From positions 1 through 7,238 of the forward strand of contig JAFCFG010000044.1 in the NCBI GenBank assembly GCA_017608725.1: a stretch of 7,238 bases of DNA. Direction: 5' to 3'. Made by a program: the position numbers and the translations under genes. The DNA is from Candidatus Iainarchaeum sp. Its GTDB lineage: Archaea > Iainarchaeota > Iainarchaeia > Iainarchaeales > GCA-2688035. Shown one piece after another: positions 1-5,203 of this stretch; positions within the stretch are counted from its first letter, which is position 1, and every line of letters begins with the position of its first letter. The notes under the pieces are model-generated. The model was not told the origin of the DNA. It saw nothing but the letters and a program-made list of their open reading frames with translations, and did not search any database.

Positions 1-530
1 TCTGAGTCGGTGTCAAACCTGGCATCTGCCTCTATGCCAACAGTCTCCTTGACCACTATTTCATATGTTGAGCCGTTGTACCTGTAGCTCACAGTTTCAT
101 TCGTCAAGAAAGGCAACTGACCAGAACCAGCTGACTTCCTGAACTCCACCGCGCCAGTGTTATCCATGCTCTGCAACGGATAACTTGTACCATGGTACTC
201 ATAGCTGTACTCGGTGCTATAAGAAACCTCGCCGCCTGAAGTTAGGTTTACACTTAAGTCGGAAACCGTGCAACTGCCAGCACCCCCGCTCAGAGGAGTG
301 TCAACTGTTGCAAGCTGAGCAACCTTGGCAGCAATATTGCCTGCCCAGACAAAGTCACTCACAGCAGCGCCCTTAGTGCCTACAACAACACTAACAGTAG
401 GCTGGCCATCTGCCCCAATAATATCATCCTTATCCAATGTTATGGCAGCAGCCAAAGGGGCCAAGGCTGAACCGACTAGAGCTCCACCAACCGCAATGGC
501 AGCAAGCTTTCGCACGTTCAAACCCTTCAT
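1..530 (-). CDS. S-layer protein, N-terminal part (runs off left edge)
   Basis: Surface-layer glycoprotein expected to be exported and to form the outer protein lattice of the cell. Reading the minus strand from ATG at 530 gives 176 codons with no stop, so the gene continues beyond base 1. Residues 1-29 are a signal peptide: basic start (MKGLNVRK), hydrophobic core, and an AAA site before residue 30. The mature start, with KDDIIGADGQP (about 34-44), VVVGTKGAAVSDFVWAGNIAAK (two adjoining segments, 48-69), is the S_layer_N pattern known from methanococcal S-layer proteins. Sequons N95-L-T, N144-E-T and N152-G-S fit archaeal N-glycosylation. A GAGGTGA Shine-Dalgarno lies 8 nt before the ATG, unlike the leaderless genes nearby. 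Family assignment is by recognised sequence pattern; the C-terminal anchor domain is not in the window. Confidence 0.9.
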   Translation of the reverse strand, partial: MKGLNVRKLAAIAVGGALVGSALAPLAAAITLDKDDIIGADGQPTVSVVVGTKGAAVSDFVWAGNIAAKVAQLATVDTPLSGGAGSCTVSDLSVNLTSGGEVSYSTEYSYEYHGTSYPLQSMDNTGAVEFRKSAGSGQLPFLTNETVSYRYNGSTYEIVVKETVGIEADARFDTDS

Positions 531-538
531 ATTTTGTT

Positions 539-545
539 TCACCTC
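539..545 (-). promoter_or_regulatory. Shine-Dalgarno of the S-layer gene
   Basis: Minus strand reads GAGGTGA, a near-perfect match to the archaeal anti-SD, 8 nt before the ATG at 530. It fixes the start and implies a leadered transcript. Confidence 0.75.
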
Positions 546-549
546 ACAA

Positions 550-583
550 TATTTCTAGGTTCTTTATATTTCTAGGTTCTTTA
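550..583. repeat. 17-bp perfect tandem duplication upstream of the S-layer gene
   Basis: TATTTCTAGGTTCTTTA occurs at 550-566 and again, directly abutting, at 567-583. On the minus strand it lies just upstream of the Shine-Dalgarno, so it is either in the promoter or in the 5' leader of the S-layer mRNA. The junction creates an AAATATAAAG word on the minus strand, but as a TATA box this would place the transcription start at the Shine-Dalgarno, so it is unlikely to be the main promoter. Confidence 0.85.
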
Positions 584-676
584 CCAAAAATAAGTCTAGT
601 CAATGCCCTACATATCTATATAGATAGGTGAAGGCATGTTTGTCTAGCTAGACTCAGTATGCAATAATATTAAGCA

Positions 677-686
677 TATTTAAATA
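677..686 (-). promoter_or_regulatory. Candidate TATA box for the S-layer gene
   Basis: TATTTAAATA is the best TATA-like word between the S-layer start and the upstream terminator. It is palindromic, so its direction comes only from the gene context. It implies a long leader. Confidence 0.4.
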
Positions 687-696
687 CTTTACGGTC

Positions 697-722
697 AAAA
701 AAAAGCCCAGCAGAAGGCTTTT
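697..722 (-). terminator. Intrinsic-type terminator of the winged-helix gene
   Basis: AAAAGCC (701-707) pairs with GGCTTTT (716-722) around an 8-nt loop. On the minus strand the stem is followed by a run of eight T (704-697). It lies about 60 bases downstream of the stop codon at 781 and upstream of the S-layer promoter region, so it would separate the two same-strand genes. Confidence 0.55.
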
Positions 723-780
723 AAAGGCAACAAGGCAAAAATCACTGCTTTTGTAGAACAGGAAGCAGGCAATTGCCGAA

Positions 781-1416
781 TCATTTGTATAGCTCTTGGT
801 AGAATTTCTCCAGCTCTTTTTTGTTCAAAAGCCTCTGGATGTAGCTGCTGTATTTTAATACCATGTCAGCCATTTCAACAAGGCCGTCCTGCAAATCTTG
901 GGCTGAGAACTCTACTTTGTTTGGCTTTATTACCTCCACGCTGGTTGGCCCATAGAAGAACATGAATTTCACCAGGGCAGAGAAGTTTTTGGCGCTGAAA
1001 TTCAGCTCAAAGTAGCTGCTGTAGTATTCCCTGGCTTTCTCAATTGGGGCTGCTTCAAGGCTGTAAATAGTGAAATCCTTGTCCTGTTCCATTGATTCCT
1101 GCAGCTTCTGCATCTGCCTTTTGAGCAGTTCTTTTTCTATTGCCTGCATCTCAATAAAGGCCCTGATCCTCAGCTTGTTGCTGTCCTTCTCAGCAATCTG
1201 CTTTCTCCTCACTATTTCCTCGTATATCTTCTTCTTCAGCTTGTAAGTAGTGGGATAGCCGCCTTTTTCAATTACGCCGAGCTTTATCATAGAGCGCAGT
1301 TGGTCACTAATCTTGTTGAAGGGTATGTTTAGCTGTTTGTTCAGTTCCTCGGCTGTTTTTGGCCCGTGCATTAAAACAAGGGCAATCATTTTCTGGTCGT
1401 CTGTAAAGCGCGGCAT
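781..1416 (-). CDS. Winged-helix (MarR/TrmB-like) DNA-binding protein of unknown target
   Basis: A 211-residue protein when started at MPRFTDDQKM. Residues 5-60 look like a winged helix: helix DDQKMIALVLMHG, a recognition part TAEELNKQL-PFNKISDQLRSMIKLGVIEKG, and a wing with GYPTTYKL. Residues 60-115 are highly charged and probably one long helix or coiled coil. The C-terminal part (116-211) is a separate domain with YGPTSVEVIKP near 155-165, which I cannot name. I chose the ATG at 1416 over an in-frame ATG at 1461 because TTTAAAAA lies 27 nt upstream of it, giving a leaderless mRNA; the longer start would place that promoter inside the gene. No signal peptide or membrane segment is seen, so it should be cytoplasmic. 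A regulator role is inferred from the fold alone. Confidence 0.7.
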   Translation of the reverse strand: MPRFTDDQKMIALVLMHGPKTAEELNKQLNIPFNKISDQLRSMIKLGVIEKGGYPTTYKLKKKIYEEIVRRKQIAEKDSNKLRIRAFIEMQAIEKELLKRQMQKLQESMEQDKDFTIYSLEAAPIEKAREYYSSYFELNFSAKNFSALVKFMFFYGPTSVEVIKPNKVEFSAQDLQDGLVEMADMVLKYSSYIQRLLNKKELEKFYQELYK

Positions 1417-1439
1417 AAAAGGAAAACTGATTGAAAAAA

Positions 1440-1447
1440 TTTTTAAA
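1440..1447 (-). promoter_or_regulatory. TATA box of the winged-helix gene, possibly shared with the plus strand
   Basis: Minus strand TTTAAAAA centred 27 nt from the ATG at 1416. The same A/T block read on the plus strand (TTTTTAAA) is centred about 24-26 nt before an ATG at 1467, so it could drive transcription both ways. Confidence 0.6.
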
Positions 1448-1466
1448 CCCCCTCTTTTCAAAAGGA

Positions 1467-1541
1467 ATGGAAGTTATGGAATTAAAACCCTTGGCAATTG
1501 AAAAAGCATTTCTTTCAAAAAAACAGCAAAGATTGAATTAA
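1467..1541 (+). CDS. Possible 24-residue small ORF
   Basis: ATG at 1467 to TAA at 1539-1541 encodes a charged peptide beginning MEVMELKPLAIEK and ending KKQQRLN. It has a TATA-like TTTTTAAA about 26 nt upstream, matching the leaderless geometry of the neighbours, and it ends 28 bases before the next gene. It may equally be a chance ORF between divergent promoters. No family recognised. Confidence 0.25.
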   Translation: MEVMELKPLAIEKAFLSKKQQRLN

Positions 1542-1544
1542 AAT
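1538..1544 (+). promoter_or_regulatory. TATA box of the BofA-like gene
   Basis: TTAAAAT centred 29 nt upstream of the ATG at 1570, supporting a leaderless transcript from that ATG and arguing against the in-frame TTG at 1549. Confidence 0.5.
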
Positions 1545-1569
1545 CATTTTGGGGTTTGAATTAGATGCT

Positions 1570-1917
1570 ATGGCAACACTGCCCTTGCTTGCAATTGAAA
1601 TACCTGAAAGCGCCCTTGCGGCCCTTGGAGAGAAAACAGGCCAGGCGGCAGGGCAGGCAGCAGAAAAAGCATTGGAATTTGCAGGAAGCCCAACCCTGCT
1701 TGTTGGCGGCGTTGTCTTGGTTATTGCAGCAATACTGGTTTTTTTCTTCCTGAAAAAAATAATCGTAAACACTGTTCTGGGCATAGTTGGCTGGGCAATC
1801 GTAACATATGTGATTGGAATAGAACTGCCTTTTCTTCCAAGCCTTGCAGTAAGCGTGATATTTGGCTTGGCAGGAATCGGGGCAATGCTTGTGCTTAGGT
1901 TCTTCGGTGTGCTTTAA
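1570..1917 (+). CDS. Small membrane protein, pro-sigmaK processing inhibitor BofA-like family
   Basis: A 115-residue integral membrane protein. Residues 1-40 are an Ala-rich, probably amphipathic segment (GEKTGQAAGQAAEKALEFAG). Three hydrophobic helices follow at about 42-61, 65-84 and 90-113. The stretch from KKIIVNTVLG through the Gly-rich third helix (FGLAGIGAMLVLRFFGVL, 98-115) resembles the BofA family: an Asn in the second helix, then a short loop, then a Gly-rich last helix. In Bacillus BofA restrains the SpoIVFB site-2 protease at the forespore membrane. Archaea lack sigmaK, so the name describes a fold family here, not a role. No protease gene is nearby. It could be an unrelated small membrane protein; the match is by eye. 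Confidence 0.6.
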   Translation: MATLPLLAIEIPESALAALGEKTGQAAGQAAEKALEFAGSPTLLVGGVVLVIAAILVFFFLKKIIVNTVLGIVGWAIVTYVIGIELPFLPSLAVSVIFGLAGIGAMLVLRFFGVL

Positions 1918-1926
1918 ACCCACAAA

Positions 1927-1935
1927 ATTATAAAT
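1927..1935 (+). promoter_or_regulatory. TATA box of the 261-residue unknown gene
   Basis: ATTATAAAT centred 26 nt before the ATG at 1957, in the 39-base gap after the BofA-like gene. This predicts an independent, leaderless transcript and fixes the start. Confidence 0.6.
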
Positions 1936-1956
1936 CGGGTTAGCCTATTCTTAATT

Positions 1957-2742
1957 ATGTGGAAAGGCGCCAAAGAAATCAGGAGATTCTACTATATCAT
2001 CCACCCATTCTACCACAGGGTTCAGCCAGGAACAGCCGACAGGAAATTAACAGAGGCAGAAGTGCAGGAAATTACAAGGGGATGGTATAAAACAATTCTT
2101 CAAGTGGCAAGAGACAAAGAAGCCGTTCTGATAATTGACCCGAACATTGACATCTACGGGAAAGGGAGCCGCAAAGTTGCGCGGGCTATTGGAAAAGAAA
2201 CAGGGGTTGCCGAAATAACGGCCCTGGTGAAATATGCCCGCAAAGCAGTGGGAAACAGGCTATTAGTTACAAGCAATGGGGAGTACATTGATGCTGAGGG
2301 CAGGCGCTTTATAACACCGAAAGCAGCACTGATGAAAAATGGCTTTTTCTTTTACCCTGGGGAAATTAGAACAGAGGGGATGGGAGAATACACATTGCAA
2401 TGCGTGTTCCAGCAAACCACAATATTAAACCACGATTTGGGAATGCCAAACCCAGTGCCATGGAAAAACAGGCAAAGCACAATCCTCCCAAAAAAAAGCA
2501 TCAGTGAAAAATTGGCCGTTATTGTGAAATTGGTAAACGGAAGGCTGAAGAAAACAGTTGATGCCTATTACCCAACACCAAAGGAAAGAAGAGGCTTCAT
2601 TGAAAGAATTAAAAGAGGCGACAAGAAAGCAAAGGCAGAGTTGTACGCAATCATGCAAAAGTACAGGGCAACAAAGGCAGAGGCAAGGGATGCAGCAAGA
2701 AGATTGGTAAAAGAGCGTGAACGCAGGAGAAGGAGAAAATAA
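1957..2742 (+). CDS. Conserved-looking protein of unknown function with basic C-terminal tail
   Basis: A 261-residue soluble protein that I do not recognise. Residues 1-170 look like an alpha/beta domain: a hydrophobic strand with an acidic turn (AVLIIDPNIDIYG, 56-68), a following helix (SRKVARAIGKETG), and a second strand (RLLVTSNGEYID, 101-112). A Pro/Trp-containing loop (MPNPVPWKNRQ) is near 163-173. The C-terminal third is helical and strongly basic, ending KERERRRRRK, which suggests contact with nucleic acid or ribosomes, though this is only inferred from charge. Cysteine is nearly absent and there is no signal peptide. The gene ends 4 bases before the convergent stop of amrS, with no separate terminator between them. 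Codon use looks like that of its neighbours, so it appears resident. Confidence 0.75.
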   Translation: MWKGAKEIRRFYYIIHPFYHRVQPGTADRKLTEAEVQEITRGWYKTILQVARDKEAVLIIDPNIDIYGKGSRKVARAIGKETGVAEITALVKYARKAVGNRLLVTSNGEYIDAEGRRFITPKAALMKNGFFFYPGEIRTEGMGEYTLQCVFQQTTILNHDLGMPNPVPWKNRQSTILPKKSISEKLAVIVKLVNGRLKKTVDAYYPTPKERRGFIERIKRGDKKAKAELYAIMQKYRATKAEARDAARRLVKERERRRRRK

Positions 2743-2746
2743 TTAT

Positions 2747-3745
2747 TCAAACAACAATTCCTGTCTTAAAACCGCACTTTTTACAGTTTCCAGCCTTTGA
2801 AAGGCCACTTGGCTTTGCACTGAAGCCAGACCTCTTAATCAGGACAGCACCGCACTCTGGGCATTTCGTGCTTTCCTCTTCCCTTACATTGCCAAGGTAA
2901 ACATATTTCAGGCCTGCCTCCAAAGCAATTTCCTTTGCCTTCTGCAGCCTGCTTAGGTCTGTTGGAGGCAAATGCTGCATCTTGTGCATTGGCCAGAAGC
3001 GCGTGAAATGCAATGGCACAAGCTGGCCCAGTGAGGCAACAAATTCACTCACTTCCTTAAAATCCTTTTCTGAATCATTGTAGCCTGGAACAATTAGGTT
3101 TGTTGCCTCAACCCAGACGCCTTGCGATTTGTAGATTTTTAATGCTTCTTTGATTGGTTTGTTGTTCGGAACACCGCAAAGTTTGCTGTAAAATTGTGTG
3201 TCTCCTTTCAAATCAATGTTAACGGCATCTAAGTAAGAGCTCACCCTCTTTACTGGATTGGGATTTGAAAAGCCATTAGAAACCCAGACATTGTAAAGTC
3301 CTTTGCTTTTAGCAAGTTCCATTATTTCAAGATAAAACTCTATCGCGATTAATGGCTCAGTATAAGTATATGCAATGCCTGGAAGGTTTTTTTCAAGAGC
3401 TAATTGTACAACTTTTTCAGCAGTTATTTTTTCTCCAGATATCTCCTTGTTTTGCAATTGGGAAATTTTCCAGTTTTGGCAAAAACTACAGGACAGATTA
3501 CAGCCAACTGTTGCAATTGAGAGGCATTCCGTGCCGGGCTTAAAATGAAATAAAGGCTTCTTTTCTATTGGGTCAACTGCAATTGAACAAAGCTTTTCAT
3601 AGACCAAAGAAACGAGTTTGCCGCTTACATTTTCTCTAACCCCGCATTTTCCCCTTTTGCCCTTTTCAATAAAGCAAAAATGGGGGCATAACTGACATTG
3701 TACTGCACCCTTATCCAATTTTTTGTAGAATAATGCCTCTTTCAC
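2747..3745 (-). CDS. amrS: AmmeMemoRadiSam system radical SAM enzyme
   Basis: A 332-residue radical SAM protein related to pyruvate-formate-lyase activating enzymes. The cluster motif is C82-x3-C86-x2-C89 in GCNLSCSFCQNW. An N-terminal Cys set (C17, C20, C24, C34 in QCQLCPHFC...KCGVR) and a C-terminal zinc-ribbon-like set (C295, C298, C321, C324) give the domain order usual for this family. IDLKGDTQFYSKLCG (about 177-191) and HFTRFWPMHKM (246-256) are also family features. The system is defined by co-occurrence of AMMECR1, MEMO and this enzyme; its reaction is, to my knowledge, unsettled, and neither partner gene is in the window. The start is GTG, preceded by AGGGAGTGA (3758-3750). The homing-endonuclease-like gene ends 26 bases upstream on the same strand, so co-transcription is likely. 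Confidence 0.9.
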   Translation of the reverse strand: MKEALFYKKLDKGAVQCQLCPHFCFIEKGKRGKCGVRENVSGKLVSLVYEKLCSIAVDPIEKKPLFHFKPGTECLSIATVGCNLSCSFCQNWKISQLQNKEISGEKITAEKVVQLALEKNLPGIAYTYTEPLIAIEFYLEIMELAKSKGLYNVWVSNGFSNPNPVKRVSSYLDAVNIDLKGDTQFYSKLCGVPNNKPIKEALKIYKSQGVWVEATNLIVPGYNDSEKDFKEVSEFVASLGQLVPLHFTRFWPMHKMQHLPPTDLSRLQKAKEIALEAGLKYVYLGNVREEESTKCPECGAVLIKRSGFSAKPSGLSKAGNCKKCGFKTGIVV

Positions 3746-3749
3746 AAAA

Positions 3750-3758
3750 TCACTCCCT
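3750..3758 (-). promoter_or_regulatory. Shine-Dalgarno of amrS (GTG start)
   Basis: Minus strand AGGGAGTGA, with GGAG 7 nt before the GTG at 3745. No TATA-like word lies about 27 nt upstream of the GTG, so this start is decided by the ribosome site, consistent with an internal operon gene. Confidence 0.6.
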
Positions 3759-3771
3759 GCTTTGGCTTCCG

Positions 3772-4827
3772 TTAGCCGGCAGCTTGAGACACAGAAAACT
3801 TAACTTCTTCTTTTATTTGATTACGCAAAGATATTACCGCCTTAACAACACCTTTCCATTTTTTTGAGAAATCCGTTGATAAAACAATCCCGGCCTTTCG
3901 TGATTTTTCATCATGTCGAAAAGGCATATATTCCACAAGATGTTTTACCTGATCACGCGCATATAAAGCAACTGCCCAAAGATCTTTTCCTCGATAATAG
4001 CCATCAGTTATTTTTGTACCTTTATCAAAGACCTTTATCAGCTTTGGATTAAAACCATCATTTTTTAAATTTTTAAAGATGTACTCAAGAACACTTTTAT
4101 TGCAATTATATAAAAGAAGGCTAAGACCAACATAATTATGATTATTGTAAGTAAATAAACAACCTTCGCAGTCAAAAAAGCCAGCCAAAAAGTGATAAAA
4201 GTATTTCTCCTCAAGATCTTCGATTTTTCTTGATAACAAGAAGTTAAACGAAGAATCAAGTGAAACTCGAACTGCCCAACCAAACCTCCCGGTCTTTTTG
4301 TTATACTTAGCACTCTTTCGAATAACACCATAATCTGAAAATGATTTACAAAAAAGGCCTATCATTGAAGGGTGCGTTGTTGACAATTCAGCAACTATTT
4401 GTCTGCAGTGCCTTCGCACATGAATATCGCCAAAAACCAAGCCTTGAAGGTAAGCCCTTTCAGCAGCATTGCCAGAAAAAGTGTGCTTTTCTAATCTGGC
4501 CCTTCTATTCTTTGGAATGTTATATTCTTTAAGCCACTTAAAAAAAGTGCAATAAGAAACGCCGAATTTTTTGACTATGTCTTCCAAAGGCAAAGAGTGG
4601 TTAAAATAGAATTTTTCAACGACCGCTTTTGTTGGTTTGTTCAAAGGCCTTCTTGCCGTTTCTCTCCTAGAAATATTGTTTTTTACCATGGACTTTTGAA
4701 GTGTACTAGCACAAATATTCAGTCTCTTTCCTATTTGCCTAATAGACAAACATTCACTCCAATACAATCTGTTCAGTTCTTCTTTAGTTATGCTTATCGT
4801 CTTGTCAGAATAAGTGTTAAACTCCAT
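3772..4827 (-). CDS. Free-standing LAGLIDADG homing-endonuclease-like protein with two N-terminal helix-turn-helix units
   Basis: A 351-residue protein. Two similar helix-turn-helix units come first: about 13-55 (ITKEELNRLYWSECLSIRQI...) and 66-108 (AVVEKFYFNHSLPLEDIVKKFGVSYCTFFKWLK). Two LAGLIDADG helices follow: YLQGLVFGDIHV (126-137, acid D134) and FLAGFFDCEGCLF (213-225, acid E221). MPFRHDEKSRKA (301-312) is also typical of this nuclease family. The order predicts a single-chain nuclease that cuts a long asymmetric site. Both motifs depart from the usual GDG form (GDI, DCEG) but keep the acidic residue. No host intron or intein is seen, so it appears free-standing. The gene is visibly richer in A+T than amrS, consistent with transfer. 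It ends 26 bases before amrS. It could instead have become a DNA-binding regulator with little cutting activity. Confidence 0.85.
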   Translation of the reverse strand: MEFNTYSDKTISITKEELNRLYWSECLSIRQIGKRLNICASTLQKSMVKNNISRRETARRPLNKPTKAVVEKFYFNHSLPLEDIVKKFGVSYCTFFKWLKEYNIPKNRRARLEKHTFSGNAAERAYLQGLVFGDIHVRRHCRQIVAELSTTHPSMIGLFCKSFSDYGVIRKSAKYNKKTGRFGWAVRVSLDSSFNFLLSRKIEDLEEKYFYHFLAGFFDCEGCLFTYNNHNYVGLSLLLYNCNKSVLEYIFKNLKNDGFNPKLIKVFDKGTKITDGYYRGKDLWAVALYARDQVKHLVEYMPFRHDEKSRKAGIVLSTDFSKKWKGVVKAVISLRNQIKEEVKFSVSQAAG

Positions 4828-4857
4828 CTGAAACCCATTTTTTAGAACTCTAATACC

Positions 4858-4871
4858 TAGTATATATACTA
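4858..4871 (-). promoter_or_regulatory. Palindromic TATA region of the homing-endonuclease gene
   Basis: TAGTATATATACTA is a 14-bp perfect palindrome with a TATATATA core centred 38 nt upstream of the ATG at 4827. As a TATA box it predicts a leader of about 11 nt. Its symmetry would also suit a dimeric operator. Confidence 0.45.
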
Positions 4872-4909
4872 CTCTTTCTGTTTATATACCCCTCGAAAGA
4901 GAGCAGCGT

Positions 4910-4942
4910 TCCGCTGGTTATTCTTCTTTGGGTTGTTCTGCT
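4910..4942. repeat. 33-bp direct repeat, copy 1
   Basis: Begins TCCGCTGGTTATTC and ends GGTTGTTCTGCT. It matches copy 2 at 4982-5014 in 32 of 33 bases, with T at 4939 against C at 5011. The repeat period is 72 bases. The end words TTCCGCT/TTCTGCT resemble each other, so each copy is flanked by a short direct repeat of its own. Confidence 0.9.
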
Positions 4943-4981
4943 ACTTTTAACCCATTTTTTACAATATTTATTTTTATGGGC

Positions 4982-5014
4982 TCCGCTGGTTATTCTTCTT
5001 TGGGTTGTTCCGCT
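4982..5014. repeat. 33-bp direct repeat, copy 2
   Basis: Second copy of the element at 4910-4942, separated from it by 39 unrelated, T-rich bases. It ends with TTCCGCT, the word that reappears in the inverted repeat at 5040-5075. Confidence 0.9.
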
Positions 5015-5039
5015 GCCCTGCAGCCACTAATTAAAAATC

Positions 5040-5075
5040 AGCGGAATTCAAAAGCTTCAAAAAAATAATTCCGCT
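5040..5075. repeat. Inverted repeat AGCGGAATT / AATTCCGCT
   Basis: Perfect 9-bp arms at 5040-5048 and 5067-5075 with an 18-base, A-rich spacer. The right arm carries the TTCCGCT word of the 33-bp repeats, and the left arm its complement, so the left arm could pair with any of several upstream or downstream copies. Confidence 0.75.
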
Positions 5076-5171
5076 ATTGCACAGTTTCTCCTGCACAAAT
5101 TGGATTGAACAAGGTTGTTTTTCAGCTTCCTGTAAAAGCCTGCTTCTCGCAATTTCAACATAACTATACTC

Positions 5172-5192
5172 TTTTATAGAAAGTTATTAACT
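5172..5192 (+). promoter_or_regulatory. TATA box and adjacent palindrome of the 200-residue gene / endonuclease Q operon
   Basis: TTTTATAG (5172-5179) is centred 28 nt before the ATG at 5204, predicting a leaderless operon transcript. AGTTATTAACT (5182-5192), an 11-base palindrome about a central T, fills the space between TATA box and start and could be an operator. Confidence 0.5.
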
Positions 5193-5203
5193 ATATATTT
5201 GAT

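Larger units (their letters stand above)
531..696 (-). promoter_or_regulatory. Upstream/leader region of the S-layer gene with palindromes and CTAG cluster
   Basis: This is the gap between the S-layer start and the terminator of the neighbouring gene. It holds a 14-bp perfect palindrome TATCTATATAGATA (613-626), a 12-bp perfect palindrome GTCTAGCTAGAC (642-653), five CTAG words between 555 and 651, and a strong TATA-like TATTTAAATA (677-686). If 677-686 is the TATA box, transcription would start near 655 and give a leader of about 125 nt containing both palindromes as possible hairpins. A 9-codon ORF (637 to 608, MPSPIYIDM) would lie in that leader. Another TATA candidate is CTATATAG at 617-624. 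Which is used cannot be told from sequence. Confidence 0.5.
4828..5203. other. 376-base intergenic region between divergent genes
   Basis: It contains no supported gene. It holds the minus-strand TATA palindrome (4858-4871), a plus-strand TATA-like TTTATATA (4881-4888), two copies of a 33-bp repeat (4910-4942, 4982-5014), an inverted repeat (5040-5048 with 5067-5075) and, at its right end, the promoter of the 200-residue gene. In 5076-5160 I see nothing distinct. The plus-strand TTTATATA is about 25-29 nt before the first repeat copy, so an untranslated RNA starting near 4910 is possible. Confidence 0.6.

Noticed and set aside
185..631. Plus-strand ORFs opposite the S-layer gene
   Set aside because: They are antisense to a well-supported S-layer reading frame and have odd composition (Gln/Cys/Pro-rich).
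1417..1461. 15-residue N-terminal extension of the winged-helix protein
   Set aside because: It covers the TATA box at the leaderless distance from the ATG at 1416, and the fold begins right after that ATG.
1549..1569. TTG start for the BofA-like protein
   Set aside because: No ribosome site and too close to the TATA element; the ATG at 1570 fits better.
1561..1923. 120-codon Cys-rich ORF on the minus strand opposite the membrane protein
   Set aside because: High Cys, His and Gln are what a complement of hydrophobic Ala/Gly codons gives; the plus strand has coherent helices and a promoter.
3765..3785. Shared TGCCGGCTA word between the nuclease 3' end and the right-edge repeats
   Set aside because: Nine bases only, without the surrounding hairpin; likely coincidence.
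3772..4827. Intein or intron-encoded origin of the nuclease
   Set aside because: It is a complete ORF with its own start, stop and promoter, and no intein splice-motif Cys/His-Asn ends or split host gene is seen around it.
4910..5014. Two repeats of about 33 bp with a 39-base spacer, resembling a minimal CRISPR array
   Set aside because: Only two copies, no palindromic repeat ends, no cas genes or further repeats nearby; the intervening sequence is simple and T-rich.
4976..5068. 30-codon ORF starting MGSAGYSSLG
   Set aside because: It merely reads through a repeat and an inverted repeat, with no ribosome site; noted as an observation, not called as a gene.
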